DNA of 64,000 nt from Luidia sarsii (lineage: Eukaryota > Echinodermata > Asteroidea > Paxillosida > Luidiidae). The notes beneath the pieces were generated by a model. It saw nothing but the letters and a program-made list of their open reading frames with translations, was not told the DNA's origin and searched no databases. The position numbers were made by a program, and so were the translations under genes. Positions 17,440-27,420 of the stretch are shown piece after piece; position 1 is the stretch's first letter; the number at the start of each line of letters is the position of its first letter. The stretch lies in contig OX465111.1 in the NCBI GenBank assembly GCA_949987565.1, positions 19,347,846 through 19,411,845 on the forward strand, in the 5' to 3' direction.

Positions 17440-20400
17440 GTAAGTTTGGCCCTAAGCACCCGCAGGACCTTTCTCTAAGGCAGATTATTGTACACCCCTT
17501 CGATATCCCCAATCGTTCAACTTTCATAGTCCGAGTAACTTGGACCCGACAAGTCACCCTTTTTTTTATCGAATTTTGAAATTTTGAGATTTGGGTGACT
17601 CGAATCTCAAAATTTCAAAATTCGATAAAAAAAGGGTGACTTGTCTGGTCCAAGTTACTCGGACTACAACTTTCAGAGGTTTCATTATCAAAAAGATCTG
17701 CAGCCAATTTCAAGAAAAGTTGCGTAAGTTTTGAGTCTTGCTCCACAAAGATTCTTGTCAGCAATATTCAGCAAAAGCAACAAAATGTCGCGTATCATGC
17801 AACATTTGAAGTCTCTTGAAATCGACTGCAGGAACTTAATTTCACAGAATGAAAAGCATGAAAAAGACTTCCTTGTGTGAACAGGATTACAAATCACGTT
17901 GATGTGATGTCAATTCCATTAGCCTTGTTTATATCGTGGAACCAAAGGGAAGGGAAGATTGTTGTTGGGAAAGTGATTTTGACTTGATTTGGATTTGAAA
18001 GCAAATTTGTGTGCCTAATCAGCTGTGTGGATTGGCTCCTAACCCCTTACGTCCAATACCTCTCCTTGTTTGTACGATCTACATGCTGTCACATCAATGC
18101 TCTGTCAAAGGTGATGAGCATCGAGCACGAAGTGCGGCTTCATCATTTTCTTCATCTTGCCTTTCTGCAGATTGAGAATACGACCGACAGTCAAGATGCA
18201 GACATCTGGAAGGACGGATTCTTCAGGAAGGTGACCAGATATCTGTGCTTCACCCGCGCTCTGTCGCCGGTAAGTCTCGCCCGTGAAAGTGTAGGTCAGA
18301 CCTCAAAGAAAGATCGAGTAGTGTATTGTTTTGTCGACCTTTTGTGTGCCTAGCAAGATGCAGCAGTGGGTGCATTCTGTGGGGATTCTGTGGACCCTGA
18401 CCCTGCTGCACTCCACAAGATGCAGCAGTGGGTGCATTTGTGGGGATTCCGTGGACCCTAACCGTGCTGCACTCCACAAGATGCAGCAGTGGGTGCATTT
18501 GTGGGGATTCCATGGACCCCAAATTCTGTTGGATTTCATTCGCCCACACCCAGCCGTTAACCTTTCCCTGGTGTAACACTTTGCGAAGAGAACACCTTTG
18601 ATACGGCACAGATGATTGTTTGGCTGGTAGTCTGCCCTCCCCCCCCCCCCCACCGGTGCTCGTTACGTGTTCCGCACTGAAGTGAACCAACCCGATTCTT
18701 GGACCCCTCGTTCTTTGCAGGGCAACATAGTTCTGACAGACCTGACTGTTCAGAGGGACGGGGACCCCGTCCCAGAGGGCTATACCTGCATCACCACCAC
18801 GTCGGACACGAGTAAGTCACACAACTCATCGCAGCCCAGGGAGATAGGAAGGGGAACTGAGTTGGCTGTTGAACCATTACCATAGCTGCCAACCATTCCT
18901 ATTTTGGAGGAATCATTCCTCTTTTTTGGTAAAAATGTATCACGTTTTACAAGCTCTTGACAACAGATTCCGATTTTGGGCTCGGAAATACACATGTATT
19001 CCTATGTAGTTTGCTCTGTGATTCCTCTTTTTTTTAGCAGAAGTATTCCTGATTTCATTTAAGATAGGTTGGCGGCTATGCATTAGAGAAGAGAAGAGTT
19101 CAGTGGTGTGGAATTTGTTCCTGAGCCTCTCAGTCTCACTATCCAAGCCATCCAGCCCTTAGATGGTGGCCTTACCAAAATAGTCGACTAGTCTTTGCCT
19201 GGGTGGGGGCGCCGGTCAGAAGCAATTCAACCATTAACTGCTGTATATCTCCAGGGATCACGCCCCCCTGCTCAAACAACCAATTGTTGTAGACCTGGCT
19301 AAAGCACTTCGGGGATCACAGTTTTTTCAATTTAAGTCATAATGGAAGACTGACCAGGACCTTTTGAACAAATTTGTCGATTTGGGTACATTCAAAATGA
19401 AGCTTTGTTGCTCCTCAAATCAAACCCTCACCTCTGGACTCCCCCCCCCCCAAAAAAAAAACCCACCCCAAAACAACACCCTAAAACAAGAGTTTAAAGT
19501 TTTTTGTCTCTGTCTCGTCCACCAGAGGAGCCGATCTTGAAGAAGAAGATTCTGGTGGCCAAGTTTGTGATGGCCAGCACCGTTCCCAGAGCCATCTGCG
19601 GCCTCCAGCTGACCTCCGCCAAGGCCAAGACCAAGCCCATGGAGGCCAATCCCAGGGGGTAAGGAAGGCGTCTGGGGGGTTGAGGGAGGGCGGACCGGCG
19701 GAGGGGTTTGTGGAAACCGGAGAGCCCACTCAGCCCAACACACTGAGCCTAAACCCAGATTTCCGTTTGGGTCGACCCAGTGCTCTCATTGTACCCTAAA
19801 CTGCAGTCCTCCAGTTTCAGCTTTGCTCCAATTTTCAAGGTTTCTTTACCAAAGTTGCGTGTGCCAAGCTAGGGCAAACCAGGACAGTCCAACTTGTCTT
19901 ATAGACAGGCCCCACTCAACCCAGCCCAGCCTAGCCTAGCCTAGCCCAACCCAGCCCAGCATATCCCAACCAAACCCAGCATATCCCAACCAAACCAAAC
20001 CCAATCCAACCTAATCCAACCCAACCAAACCCAGCCCAATCCAACCCAACCCAACCTAACCAAACCAAACCCAATCCAACCCAACCCAACCCAGCCCAAC
20101 CTAACTTAACCTAACCCAACCCAACCCAACCCATCCCAACCCAACCCAACCTAACCCAACCCAACCCAACCCAACCCAACCCAACCCAACCCAACCCATC
20201 CCATCCCAAACCAACCCAATCCAACCCAACCCAACCCAACCCAATCCAACCAAACCCAATCCAACCCAACTCAACCCAGCCCAACCTAACCCAACCTAAC
20301 CCAACCCAACCCAACCCAACCCAACCCAACCCAACCCAACCCAACCCAATCCAACCCAATCCAACCCAACCCAACCCAACCAAATCCAACCAACCCAACC

Positions 20401-23400
20401 CAATCCAATCCAATCCAACCCAACCCAACCCGACCAAACCCAACTCAACCCATCCCAACCCAACCCATCCCAAACCAACCCAATACAATCTAATCCAACC
20501 CAACCCAATCCAATCCAACCCAACCCAACCCAACCAAACCAAACCCAATCCAACCCAACCCAACCCAGCCCAACCAAACCCAACCAAACCAAACCAAACC
20601 AAACCAAACCCAACCTCAACCCCCCCAGTGCCCAGCATCACTTGATTACGCCCGTCTCAAAAATGCTCTCCCCTATCCAGAGAGATCAACGGTCTGCTCT
20701 TGTATCTGACGTTGGGCTCAGTCGCGACGGCGGAGACGCAGCCAGTCCAGACAGACATGTACGGCAGACCTCTACCAACCAACCCTCCCCAGCCCTATAG
20801 CTACTCCACACCCAATGCCTACACAGGGTAAGTTGCAGCCAGTGACAAAGCCATCCAACAAGACCGAAAAAAAGCCGTTCGGAAGAATTCCTTCGGTAGC
20901 AATAAGTTAACCACTTCGCGCTGGGACCTCTGAATCCAGAGCTCCTTTGGCTTGACTATGCGACAGGGCCCTCCGAATCCGGGCACCACTATTGTCCACA
21001 TTCTAAACAAAGACTCTTTTCAGCTTAGAACAAAGCAATACGAATCAGTACAAAGACCCTTTTTGACGCAAGCTGCCACATGAATTGCAAGATTAGCAGC
21101 AGTAATTGTGCAATTGTGGGACTTTTACTGTGGAGGATCGAGGGATACTGCGCTGCAGCTGAAAGCACGCGGGGGACATTGTCTTTGCATGCCACACAGC
21201 CCAACGGTCGTCGGTCTGGCATTGGAATTCCCCCCACATTCTTTACCGTAATCTGTACGCTCGGTTGTGGCCGACCAACACGAAGATTTGACTGCCTGGA
21301 GTGGAGGCTGGAGTCTGCGGTCAGGGATTGTCAGCAGCGTACACGCACACACACACACACACGTCCGTTACAGTCCATTTACGATGCACAAAGGGCCCTT
21401 TTTCGAACGGATAATCTCTTGACAAAAGCCACAACGACGTCCGAATTGTGCCAGGTTTTAATCTCTTGTACCCATAGTATACCCTTATTGATTTATTTCA
21501 AAGAAATATATTGTTCCGATTGTTATAGCGAGATTTGAAAATGATGCATTGTTCAAAAACCCCCGTATGGCGGTCATCGGCGCTGAAAAACCCCCCGGCT
21601 TGAAGTGGTTAAGACTTGAAGGTTTGCAGGGTGGAAGTTGTAAGTGGAAGGTTTTTGCAGATTTGACAGCATGTAAAAACATCTCTTGTGAGACATTGCG
21701 GCTCTGAAAACGCATTGATTGTTGTCATTAACGAGTGCCCTGTGATCATGAGAACCCCATGCCCACTCACAGAAGTAGCTAGACCAGAGCTGGGGTCGAT
21801 TTGACCAAACTCGTCGTAACTTACGATCAAGCGCAAGGCGATGCGAGGTACACTTAAACCATATGACCTATGGAAGTTTACGATGGGTTATCCGGCCGTG
21901 ATCCCTCGTAAGTTGAGTTACGATGCATCGTAAGGCTTTGTGAAATCCACCCCAGGTGTGGATTTCACCAAACTCATCGTAACTTACGATCAATCGTAAG
22001 ACGATGAGCGATGCACAGAAACCATACAGCCTGACACAACTTACGATGGGTTATCCATCGTAAGTTGAATTACGATGCATTGTAAGGCTTTGTGAAATCC
22101 TCCCTTGGTCACCTAAATGTGCATGTACCTCAGTTACTGCCAATTTTGACCGCTGTGATTGACATGCGAGAGAAGAAGAAGCAGTGTGTACTCTGCCCGC
22201 CGTCAGGAAACAGTCTCCTGACGACGGGCAGAGTACACACTGCCCGAAACGTTGAACTACCGGCTCTTTTCAGAGCCACACTCCATCTGAAATTATAGAC
22301 CTAGCTCGGGGCAACTTAACTCAGAACCTTTGAACCTTCCAGCCTCGGCGAACTAGGCCCCTTAGGATTATCCTCCCCAGAGGATTATCTTTCCCCGCCT
22401 TCCCGCCTCAGCGACCACCGGCAAATAAGCAGATCCACCACCGAGTCCAAGGCATTCTCCTGATGACGGCCAGAGCATACTGGTCGAAACGTCGAGTTAC
22501 CACACAGGTTCTTTTCAGAACCACACCTCTTCTTTAAGAGACCTTAAACATGGTGTCACCGCAAACCCTCCTATAGAGTTACCACTCAGGTTCTTTTCAG
22601 AACCACACCTCTTCTTTAAGAGACCTTATACATGGTGTCACCGCAAACCCTCCTATAGAGTTACCACTCATGTTCTTTTCAGAACCACACCTCTTCTTTA
22701 AGAGACCTTATACATGGTGTCACCGCAAACCCTCCTATAGAGTTACCACTCAGGTTCTTTTCAGAACCACACCTCTTCTTTAAGAGACCTTATACACGGT
22801 GTCACCGCAAACCCTCCTATAGAGTTACCACTCAGGTTCTTTTCAGAACCACACCTCTTCTTTAAGAGACCTTAAACATGGTGTCACCGCAAACCCTCCT
22901 ATAGAGTTACCACTCAGGTTCTTTTCAGAACCACACCTCTTCTTTAAGAGACCTTATACACGGTGTCACCGCAAACCCTCCTATAGAGTTATCACTCAGG
23001 TTCTTTTCAGAACCACACCTCTTCTTTAAGAGACCTTATACACGGTGTCACTGCAAACCCTCCTATAGAGTTACCACTCAGGTTCTTTTCAGAACCACAC
23101 CTCTTCTTTAAGAGACCTTATACATGGTGTCACCGCAAACCTTCCTATATCAGAACCTTTGATTGCGTTGCTTGAGAGATTCTGATTGCGATCGTGATCC
23201 GTGTCTGTTCTCCATTCCTCGGCCAGTGCTCCGGGGCAGCCTACAGGGGGCGCTGTTGCAGGCGGCCAGCAGGCTCCGGTGCCTTACCAGTATCCGCCCC
23301 GGCAGGCCACACTCAAGCGCCAGCCGTCTATGATCCAGACCAACGCGGCCACTGAGCGTATACACTCGGGTGAGTTCCCCCCCCCTGTCACAAGGGATCG

Positions 23401-24533
23401 CGATTGTCATATGGAGCCTCTGTGCAGTATGGTTCTTTTCTGTGTTTTTTTAGTCTCGCTCTCTGTCAAAATAACTCTTTCTTAGTCTCTTTGTCTATAT
23501 GTAAAGACTTTCTATCTCTCTGTCTCTCTGTTTCCCTGCCTTTCCCTGTCTTTCCCTGTCTGTCCCTGTCTTTCCCTGTGTTTCCATGTCTTGCCCTGTC
23601 TTTCCCTGTCTTTCCCTGTCTTTCCCTGTCTCTCCCTTTCTTTCCCTGTCTTTGCCTGTCTCACCTTGTCTTTTCCTGTCTTTCCATGTCTCTCCCTGTC
23701 TTTCCCTGTCTTTTCCTGTATTTTCCTGTCTTTCTCTGTCTTTCCCTGTCTTTCTCTGTCTTTCCCTGTCTTTCCCTGTCTTTCACTGTCTTTTCCTGTC
23801 TTTTCCTGTCTTTCCCTGTCTTTTCCTGTCTTTTCCTGTCTTTCCCTGTCTTTCCCTGTCTTTCCCTGTCTTTTCCTGTCTTTCCCTGTCTTTCCCTATC
23901 TTTCCGTCTTTCCCTCTCTTTCCATCTTTCCCTGCCTTTCCTTGCCTTTCCCTGTCTTTCCCTGTCTTCCCGTCTTTCCCTCTCTTTCCCTCTCTTTCCC
24001 TCTCTTTTCCTGTCTTTTCCTATCTTTCCCTATCTTTCCATGTCTTTCCCTCTCTTTCCCTATCCTTCCCTGTCTTTCCCTGCTAGCTTTCCCTGTTAAT
24101 TTACGTTGATCAAAACAAATCCTTGTTTGATCTTCTTGCAGCCATTGAAGGCGTGCCCTTTGAACTTCACACATCGCTACAATCATCCAGCAGCACGCAA
24201 GTAAGTCTACCTTACCTTGAACCAAATTTTGTGTGACCTTTTTTGGGGGGAATCTCTGCAGAGAAATGAGGCATTGAAAGTTTGCCGTGACGCCATGCAA
24301 CTTATCTCTTCTGGGAATGAGTGCCTGAGAAGAGCCAATTACTCATCGACAAGTTTTTGCTCTGCCCGACATCAGGAGATCTGTCATACCCTTCTCTGAT
24401 TTTCTGTTCTATTTTTTTTTTTCAGGATGTTCTTGGCATTCAGCTACCGACAGATCAAGACGTGTTCTTCAGGTACAACTACGATTTCCAGGCTGAGCAA
24501 CAGCTGATACAGAGGGTTGCTGCTACGCCGTGA
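17365..24533 (+). CDS. MVB12: MVB12: ESCRT-I subunit with MABP and UMA domains, 8 exons, 284 aa
   Basis: Multivesicular body subunit 12, a component of ESCRT-I that helps sort ubiquitinated membrane cargo into endosomal vesicles. Exons: 17365-17439, 18171-18269, 18721-18811, 19526-19658, 20681-20827, 23227-23369, 24142-24200, 24426-24533. All are GT-AG and in frame. Residues about 5-145 form the MABP domain, with PITGVCVIADKEKCP, DADIWKDGFF, VTRYLCFTR and the lysine-rich KKKILVAKF strand, matching vertebrate MVB12A/B. A Pro/Gln/Tyr-rich linker follows (about 146-228). Residues about 229-280 form the UMA domain (IEGVPFELHTSL ... VLGIQLP ... FRYNYDFQAEQ). The start is secure: strong context (AAGATGG) and an in-frame TGA two codons upstream. 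Length is close to human MVB12A. Divergent from NEU1-B. Confidence 0.94.
17527..17666. mobile_element. 140-bp palindrome with TA ends, TAGTCCGAG family, in MVB12 intron 1
   Basis: Complete copy: tagtccgagtaacttggacc at the left and ggtccaagttactcggacta at the right, with about 65-bp complementary arms and a small centre. It begins 88 bp after the exon 1 donor. Flanking TA is consistent with a TA-targeting element. Confidence 0.85.
18171..18269 (+). CDS. MVB12: MVB12 exon 2
   Basis: Thirty-three codons from CTGCAG|ATT to CCG|GTAAGT. It holds the MABP signature DADIWKDGFF...VTRYLCFTR, nearly identical to vertebrate MVB12. Confidence 0.93.
18355..18530. repeat. 62-bp tandem repeat, about 3 copies, MVB12 intron 2
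   Basis: The units start gatgcagcagtgggtgca at 18357, 18419 and 18480 and carry tggggattc and tggaccc. The period is about 62 bp. Confidence 0.85.
18721..18811 (+). CDS. MVB12: MVB12 exon 3
   Basis: A 91-bp exon from TTGCAG|GGC to ACGA|GTAAGT, ending in phase 1. It encodes GNIVLTDLTVQRDGDPVPEG, matching the LGNVLVDMKLI-DTLPVGF segment of MVB12B. Confidence 0.9.
19140..19290 (-). mobile_element. SINE-like remnant in MVB12 intron 3
   Basis: Minus-strand pieces of the tRNA-containing family: atccagcccttagatggtggcc, gactagtctttgcc, gaagcaattcaaccattaactg and atatctccagggatcacg. The tRNA-like part is truncated. Confidence 0.6.
19526..19658 (+). CDS. MVB12: MVB12 exon 4
   Basis: A 133-bp exon from CACCAG|AGG to AGGGG|GTAAGG. 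It encodes EPILKKKILVAKFV and the AICGLQL strand of the MABP domain, and ends in phase 2 in a glycine codon. Confidence 0.9.
19905..20622. repeat. CCCAA pentanucleotide satellite, MVB12 intron 4
   Basis: About 0.7 kb of (CCCAA)n with C/T and A variants, filling most of intron 4 and stopping about 60 bp before exon 5. The repeat differs from the TTAGGG telomere unit. Glycine/leucine/tryptophan reading frames on the minus strand are by-products. Confidence 0.92.
20681..20827 (+). CDS. MVB12: MVB12 exon 5
   Basis: A 147-bp exon from ATCCAG|AGA to ACAGG|GTAAGT. It completes the MABP domain with GEINGLLLYL and starts the linker rich in Pro, Tyr and Thr (RPLPTNPPQPYSYSTPN). Confidence 0.88.
20828..21780. 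other. Unique part of MVB12 intron 5
   Basis: No coding or repeat signal apart from a short (CA)n run near 21350. Confidence 0.5.
21788..22102. mobile_element. Two adjacent copies of the GGATTTCACCAAACTC foldback family
   Basis: Each copy starts with ggatttcaccaaactc-like ends and finishes gctttgtgaaatccaccc. Inside are cgtaacttacgat and atccatcgtaagttg, which are partly complementary. Copies are about 21788-21950 and 21957-22102, in MVB12 intron 5. Related pieces occur at about 355-535 and 25260-25345. Confidence 0.75.
22165..22300. mobile_element. Family-2 hairpin element, partial
   Basis: The inverted pair gtgtgtactctgcccg and cgggcagagtacacac surrounds cgtcaggaaacagtctcctgacg, followed by cgaaacgttgaac and cggctcttttcagagccac. 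It is a family-2 core without the outer ends. Confidence 0.7.
22497..23153. repeat. 82-bp tandem array of a family-2 segment, 8 copies, MVB12 intron 5
   Basis: Units begin ttaccactcaggttcttttc at 22497, 22579, 22661, 22743, 22825, 22907, 22989 and 23071, an exact 82-bp period with very few differences. Each holds the gttcttttcagaaccac hairpin and ggtgtcaccgcaaacc end of family 2. It ends about 75 bp before MVB12 exon 6. Confidence 0.93.
23227..23369 (+). CDS. MVB12: MVB12 exon 6
   Basis: A 143-bp exon from GGCCAG|TGC to TCGG|GTGAGT. It encodes the low-complexity linker (GGQQAPVPYQYPPRQ) and a basic stretch RQATLKRQPSM, then ERIHS leading into the UMA domain. Confidence 0.87.
23520..24085. 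repeat. 10-bp minisatellite TTTCCCTGTC, MVB12 intron 6
   Basis: About 55 copies of tttccctgtc with small variants. The plus strand, and so the transcript, is pyrimidine-rich up to about 55 bp before exon 7. All three forward frames are open as a result. Confidence 0.92.
24142..24200 (+). CDS. MVB12: MVB12 exon 7, UMA start
   Basis: A 59-bp exon from TTGCAG|CCA to CAA|GTAAGT. It encodes IEGVPFELHTSL, the conserved opening of the UMA domain (MDGVPFMIS in vertebrate MVB12B). Confidence 0.88.
24426..24533 (+). CDS. MVB12: MVB12 exon 8, UMA end and stop
   Basis: A 36-codon terminal exon after TTTCAG, with VLGIQLP, the FRYNYDFQAEQ helix and a short tail, then TGA at 24531-24533. Confidence 0.9.
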   Translation, partial: DVLGIQLPTDQDVFFRYNYDFQAEQQLIQRVAATP

Positions 24534-24607
24534 GCAACGGTTTCCCCTGGAATTTTTAAATTGTGAGGTGGCCCACCTCGGGTCGTTGTCTCCAAAACTG
24601 GCCACCT

Positions 24608-24628
24608 GGGGGGGGGGGGGGGGGGGGG
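24608..24628 (+). repeat. G21 run in the MVB12 3' UTR
   Basis: Twenty-one consecutive G, then TT and GGGGG, starting 74 bp after the MVB12 stop. In RNA this can form stacked G-quadruplexes. Its length may also reflect assembly slippage. Confidence 0.8.
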
Positions 24629-24707
24629 TTGGGGGAGCATGTGTAAATTAATGCATGCAGGTTTACCCATGAATCGTATTCCCAACGGAGGACCCACGGA
24701 TGTGTGC

Positions 24708-25100
24708 TTAAAGCACCTACACAACATTGGTAAGATCGAAAAACAGAAATGTTCATAGATTTACATGAAACTTATACAGTTTGAAGATGGTTATGGTAGA
24801 AACCTCGCACTGAAATATTTCTGCCTAAAATGTTGTATTTTTGGGAGAAATGAGTAAAAGAAATAGTTTACGTCTCTCCGAGATCTAAACTATTTTTCGG
24901 AACAGTGCGGCGTTGAATGCTGCATCTTCGCGAAACCGGTTGAACCGGTTGAACCGGTTTTCACAATTTTCTCAAGACTCGGTTGGCGGATTGAGCTAAA
25001 ATTTCCACCGGTGTGCTATTTCATGCACATTTTGGATCAGACAATGTATGGATGCTATTCTTTGACCTCGTCCAATGGTGTGTTGCCCCTTTAAAGAGGC
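24708..25100. mobile_element. Diverged TTAA-type MITE after MVB12
   Basis: Left end ttaaagcacctacacaacattgg and right end ccaatggtgtgttgcccctttaa are inverted repeats related to the 46615-46974 element. It contains an aaccggttgaaccggttgaaccggtt run at about 24935-24960. Confidence 0.6.
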
Positions 25101-25129
25101 CACTATGACGGCCAAAAGTGGCCTTGAAA

Positions 25130-25345
25130 GGGTATGCTTTACTGCATTGGCCAAGGCCAGTAAGTACCAGTAGAGACACTGGCCTCTGTGGATTCTATTC
25201 ATGATAAGGCAAGGGCCAAAAGTGGCCTTTACTGCAGTGGCCAAGGCCAGTAAGTACCGCACGGCCTATCACAACTTACGATGGGTTATCAATCGAAAGT
25301 TGAGTTACGATGCATCGTAAGGCTTTGTGAAATTCTACCCCTGCC
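25130..25345. mobile_element. Short repeat pieces: tggccaaggccagtaagtacc pair and a foldback fragment
   Basis: Ggccaaaagtggcctt ... tggccaaggccagtaagtacc occurs twice (about 25113-25170 and 25207-25260). It is followed by the right half of the GGATTTCACC foldback family, ending gctttgtgaaattc. Confidence 0.5.
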
Positions 25346-25419
25346 CATACATTACACAGTGACCTAGACTAATAGCCTGTATAGGAACTGTGTAATATAT
25401 CTATCAGAAATATATTTAG

Positions 25420-25584
25420 GTGATATACAAAAATGTAGCAAACTGCTTACTGACTAAAATTACCAAACAGTAAATCTAAAATTTAGTGGGCCTGACGTTT
25501 CGATCCTAGCAGGACCTTTCTCCTTGTCACTCTGCCTTTGAGAAAGGTCCTGCTAGGATCGAAACGTCAGGCCCACTAGATTTT
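25420..25584 (+). mobile_element. Family-1 hairpin retroposon with 14-bp target duplication
   Basis: Full copy: gtgatatacaaaaatg at the left, hairpin arms gggcctgacgtttcgatcc and ggatcgaaacgtcaggccc at the right. Flanked by AGAAATATATTTAG at 25406-25419 and 25585-25598, an exact 14-bp duplication. Confidence 0.88.
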
Positions 25585-25645
25585 AGAAATATATTTAGTC
25601 TAAAACAAATGAAGGGAACCTTTGAACAAGTTTTTAAAAATGGCA

Positions 25646-25717
25646 CTGGACCGGGATTTGAACCGGAGACCTCTGGTATTGTGTACCAGCGCTCCTACCA
25701 TCTGAGCTATCCAGCCC
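25646..25717 (-). tRNA. tRNA-like module of a SINE
   Basis: Minus-strand cloverleaf: acceptor GGCTGGA/TCCAGTG, D arm GCTC/GAGC, anticodon stem CTGGT/ACCAG and box B GGTTCAAATCC. The loop ACACAAT would give ACA and lacks U33, so a working tRNA is unlikely. Confidence 0.5.
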
Positions 25718-25909
25718 TTAGATGGTAGCCTTCCCAAATAGTCAATTTTAAAGAATTTTGATGTATAAACTTGACACTTTTGTATATTGATCACTCTGAA
25801 ACATTCTCAGACAAAGTTATTTATTGGTTTAGATCTCTGCTTAATTCCGCACAAAGGATTGGGAAAACTGACTCTGTATGTTTCAAACAATTCTTGAAAA
25901 TAGCCCTGA

Positions 25910-26605
25910 AAATTTAACTACAGTGGGTTTTTAACCCTGGCCTCTGGTTTTGCGTACCAGTGCTCTTCCCATCTGAGCTATCCAGGCCTTAGATGGCGGC
26001 CTTCCCAAATAGTCAACTCGTCTTTGGCACACCAGCGCTCTTACCATCTGAGCTATCCAGCCCTTAGATGGTGGCCTTCCCTAATAGTCAACTAGTCTTT
26101 GGCACACCAGCGCTCTTACCATCTGAGCTATCCAGCCCTTAGATGGTGGCCTTCCCTAATAGTCAACTAGTCTTTGGCACACCAGTGCTCTTACCATCTG
26201 AGCAATCCAGCCCTTAGATGGTGGCCTTCCCTAATAGTCAACTAGTCTTTGGCACACCAGCGCTCTTACCATCTGAGCTATCCAGCCCTTAGATGGCGGC
26301 CTCCCCAAATAGTCAACTAGTCTTTGGCACACCAGCACTCTTCCCATCTGAGCTATCCAGGCCTTAGATGGTGGCCTTCCCAAATAGTCAACTAGTCTTT
26401 GGAACACCAGTGCTCTTACCATCTGAGCTATCCAGCCCTTAGATGTTGGCCTTCCCTAATAGTCAACTAGTCTTTGGAACACCAGCGCTCTTACCATCTG
26501 AGCTATCCAGTCCTTAGATGTTGGCCTTCCCAAATAGCCAACTAGTCTTTGGTACACCAGTGCTCTTACCATCTGAGCAATCCAGCCCTTAGATGGCGGC
26601 CTTCC
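25910..26605 (-). repeat. 75-bp tandem array of tRNA-like heads, 9 copies
   Basis: On the minus strand the box-A half (gagctatccagccc complement) recurs at 25982, 26057, 26132, 26207, 26282, 26357, 26432, 26507 and 26582, an exact 75-bp period. Only the copy at the low end (about 25910-25987) carries a box-B half. This is the same structure as 4431-4803 in inverted orientation. Confidence 0.9.
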
Positions 26606-26790
26606 CGAATAGTCAACTAGTTTTTGCCAGGACAGGGGCGTCAGTCAGAAGCAATTCAACCAGGAACTGCCGCGTATCTCCAGAGATCACGCCCCCATTT
26701 TCAATTCAGATGCTGAGAGCAATTAGCTGTGAAACTTGCCACAGTAGTTCGGGGATCACACAGACTGAGTGGATACACCTTTTTTTTTCA
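26606..26790 (-). mobile_element. SINE body adjoining the 75-bp array
   Basis: Contains cagtcagaagcaattcaacc, ccgcgtatctccagagatcacg and cagtagttcggggatcac, the same modules seen at 4260-4430, followed by a T-run. Confidence 0.6.
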
Positions 26791-27181
26791 ATTCATATCA
26801 GTTGTTTAGAAATTAGCCTTAATCCTACTTACTGTAGTATTTTATATTTTCTCATTATACAATTTATATTTTTGATGAGTCATTTGTGATAGAGGTCATT
26901 TGGCTTGTTTTCGTATTTGACAAAAAACAACAACTCATTGAGGATTTTTGTTATGGGTTATTTTAGTTTGTCAACGTTTGTGTTTGTTTACTTTGGCCAG
27001 TAGAACATAATTATTATCACAGACTAAATTTGGCGGCTTGCTTGATAAACCTAAAATTCTAGCTGTCTGTGTGGGAAGACAAATCACAGCTATCCCATTG
27101 TTTTTTTTTATTGGAAGCCAGTGAAATTCCTTTTTTTTGTGGGGGGTGTTTTATGGATTGAATATTCATTCAGGGAAACAT
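26791..27181. other. Intergenic, no feature seen
   Basis: AT-rich DNA with short T-runs; no coding, RNA or repeat family identified. Confidence 0.5.
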
Positions 27182-27420
27182 AGGCCGTTTACAAATAAAG
27201 GCTTAGGCTCGGGCTTAGGCTTCGGTCGTTATTTCTCTTACCCGTTATAATGTCACTGGCATCTAAAAACAAGCGTTTGGCCCCAGTTTCTTGGCGAATA
27301 CTCAGTACCTAGCAAGCCAACAAATCTTCAATTTCAGAAACAAACCATGCCCTGGGGCTTCATGTTTGGTCCAACGAAGACGAAGCCCGAGCCTAAGCCT
27401 TCATTTTGTAAACGGCCATA
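27182..27420. mobile_element. Foldback element with GGCTTAGGCTCGGGCTT ends
   Basis: Left end ggccgtttacaaataaaggc then ttaggctcgggcttaggc; right end gcccgagcctaagcc then ttcattttgtaaacggcc. These are good inverted repeats of about 40 bp. Related copies are at 52705-52948, 53968-54130 and 57770-58025. Confidence 0.75.

Noticed and set aside
19905..20622. Telomere-like array
   Set aside because: The unit is CCCAA with variants, not CCCTAA; it lies within an intron.
20111..20641. Gly/Leu/Trp-rich frame on the minus strand
   Set aside because: Produced by the CCCAA satellite.
22497..23153. CRISPR-like array
   Set aside because: Units are contiguous without unique spacers and lie in an animal gene intron.
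23404..24109. Leu/Ser/Phe/Pro-rich frame of 231 codons
   Set aside because: Produced by the TTTCCCTGTC minisatellite in MVB12 intron 6.
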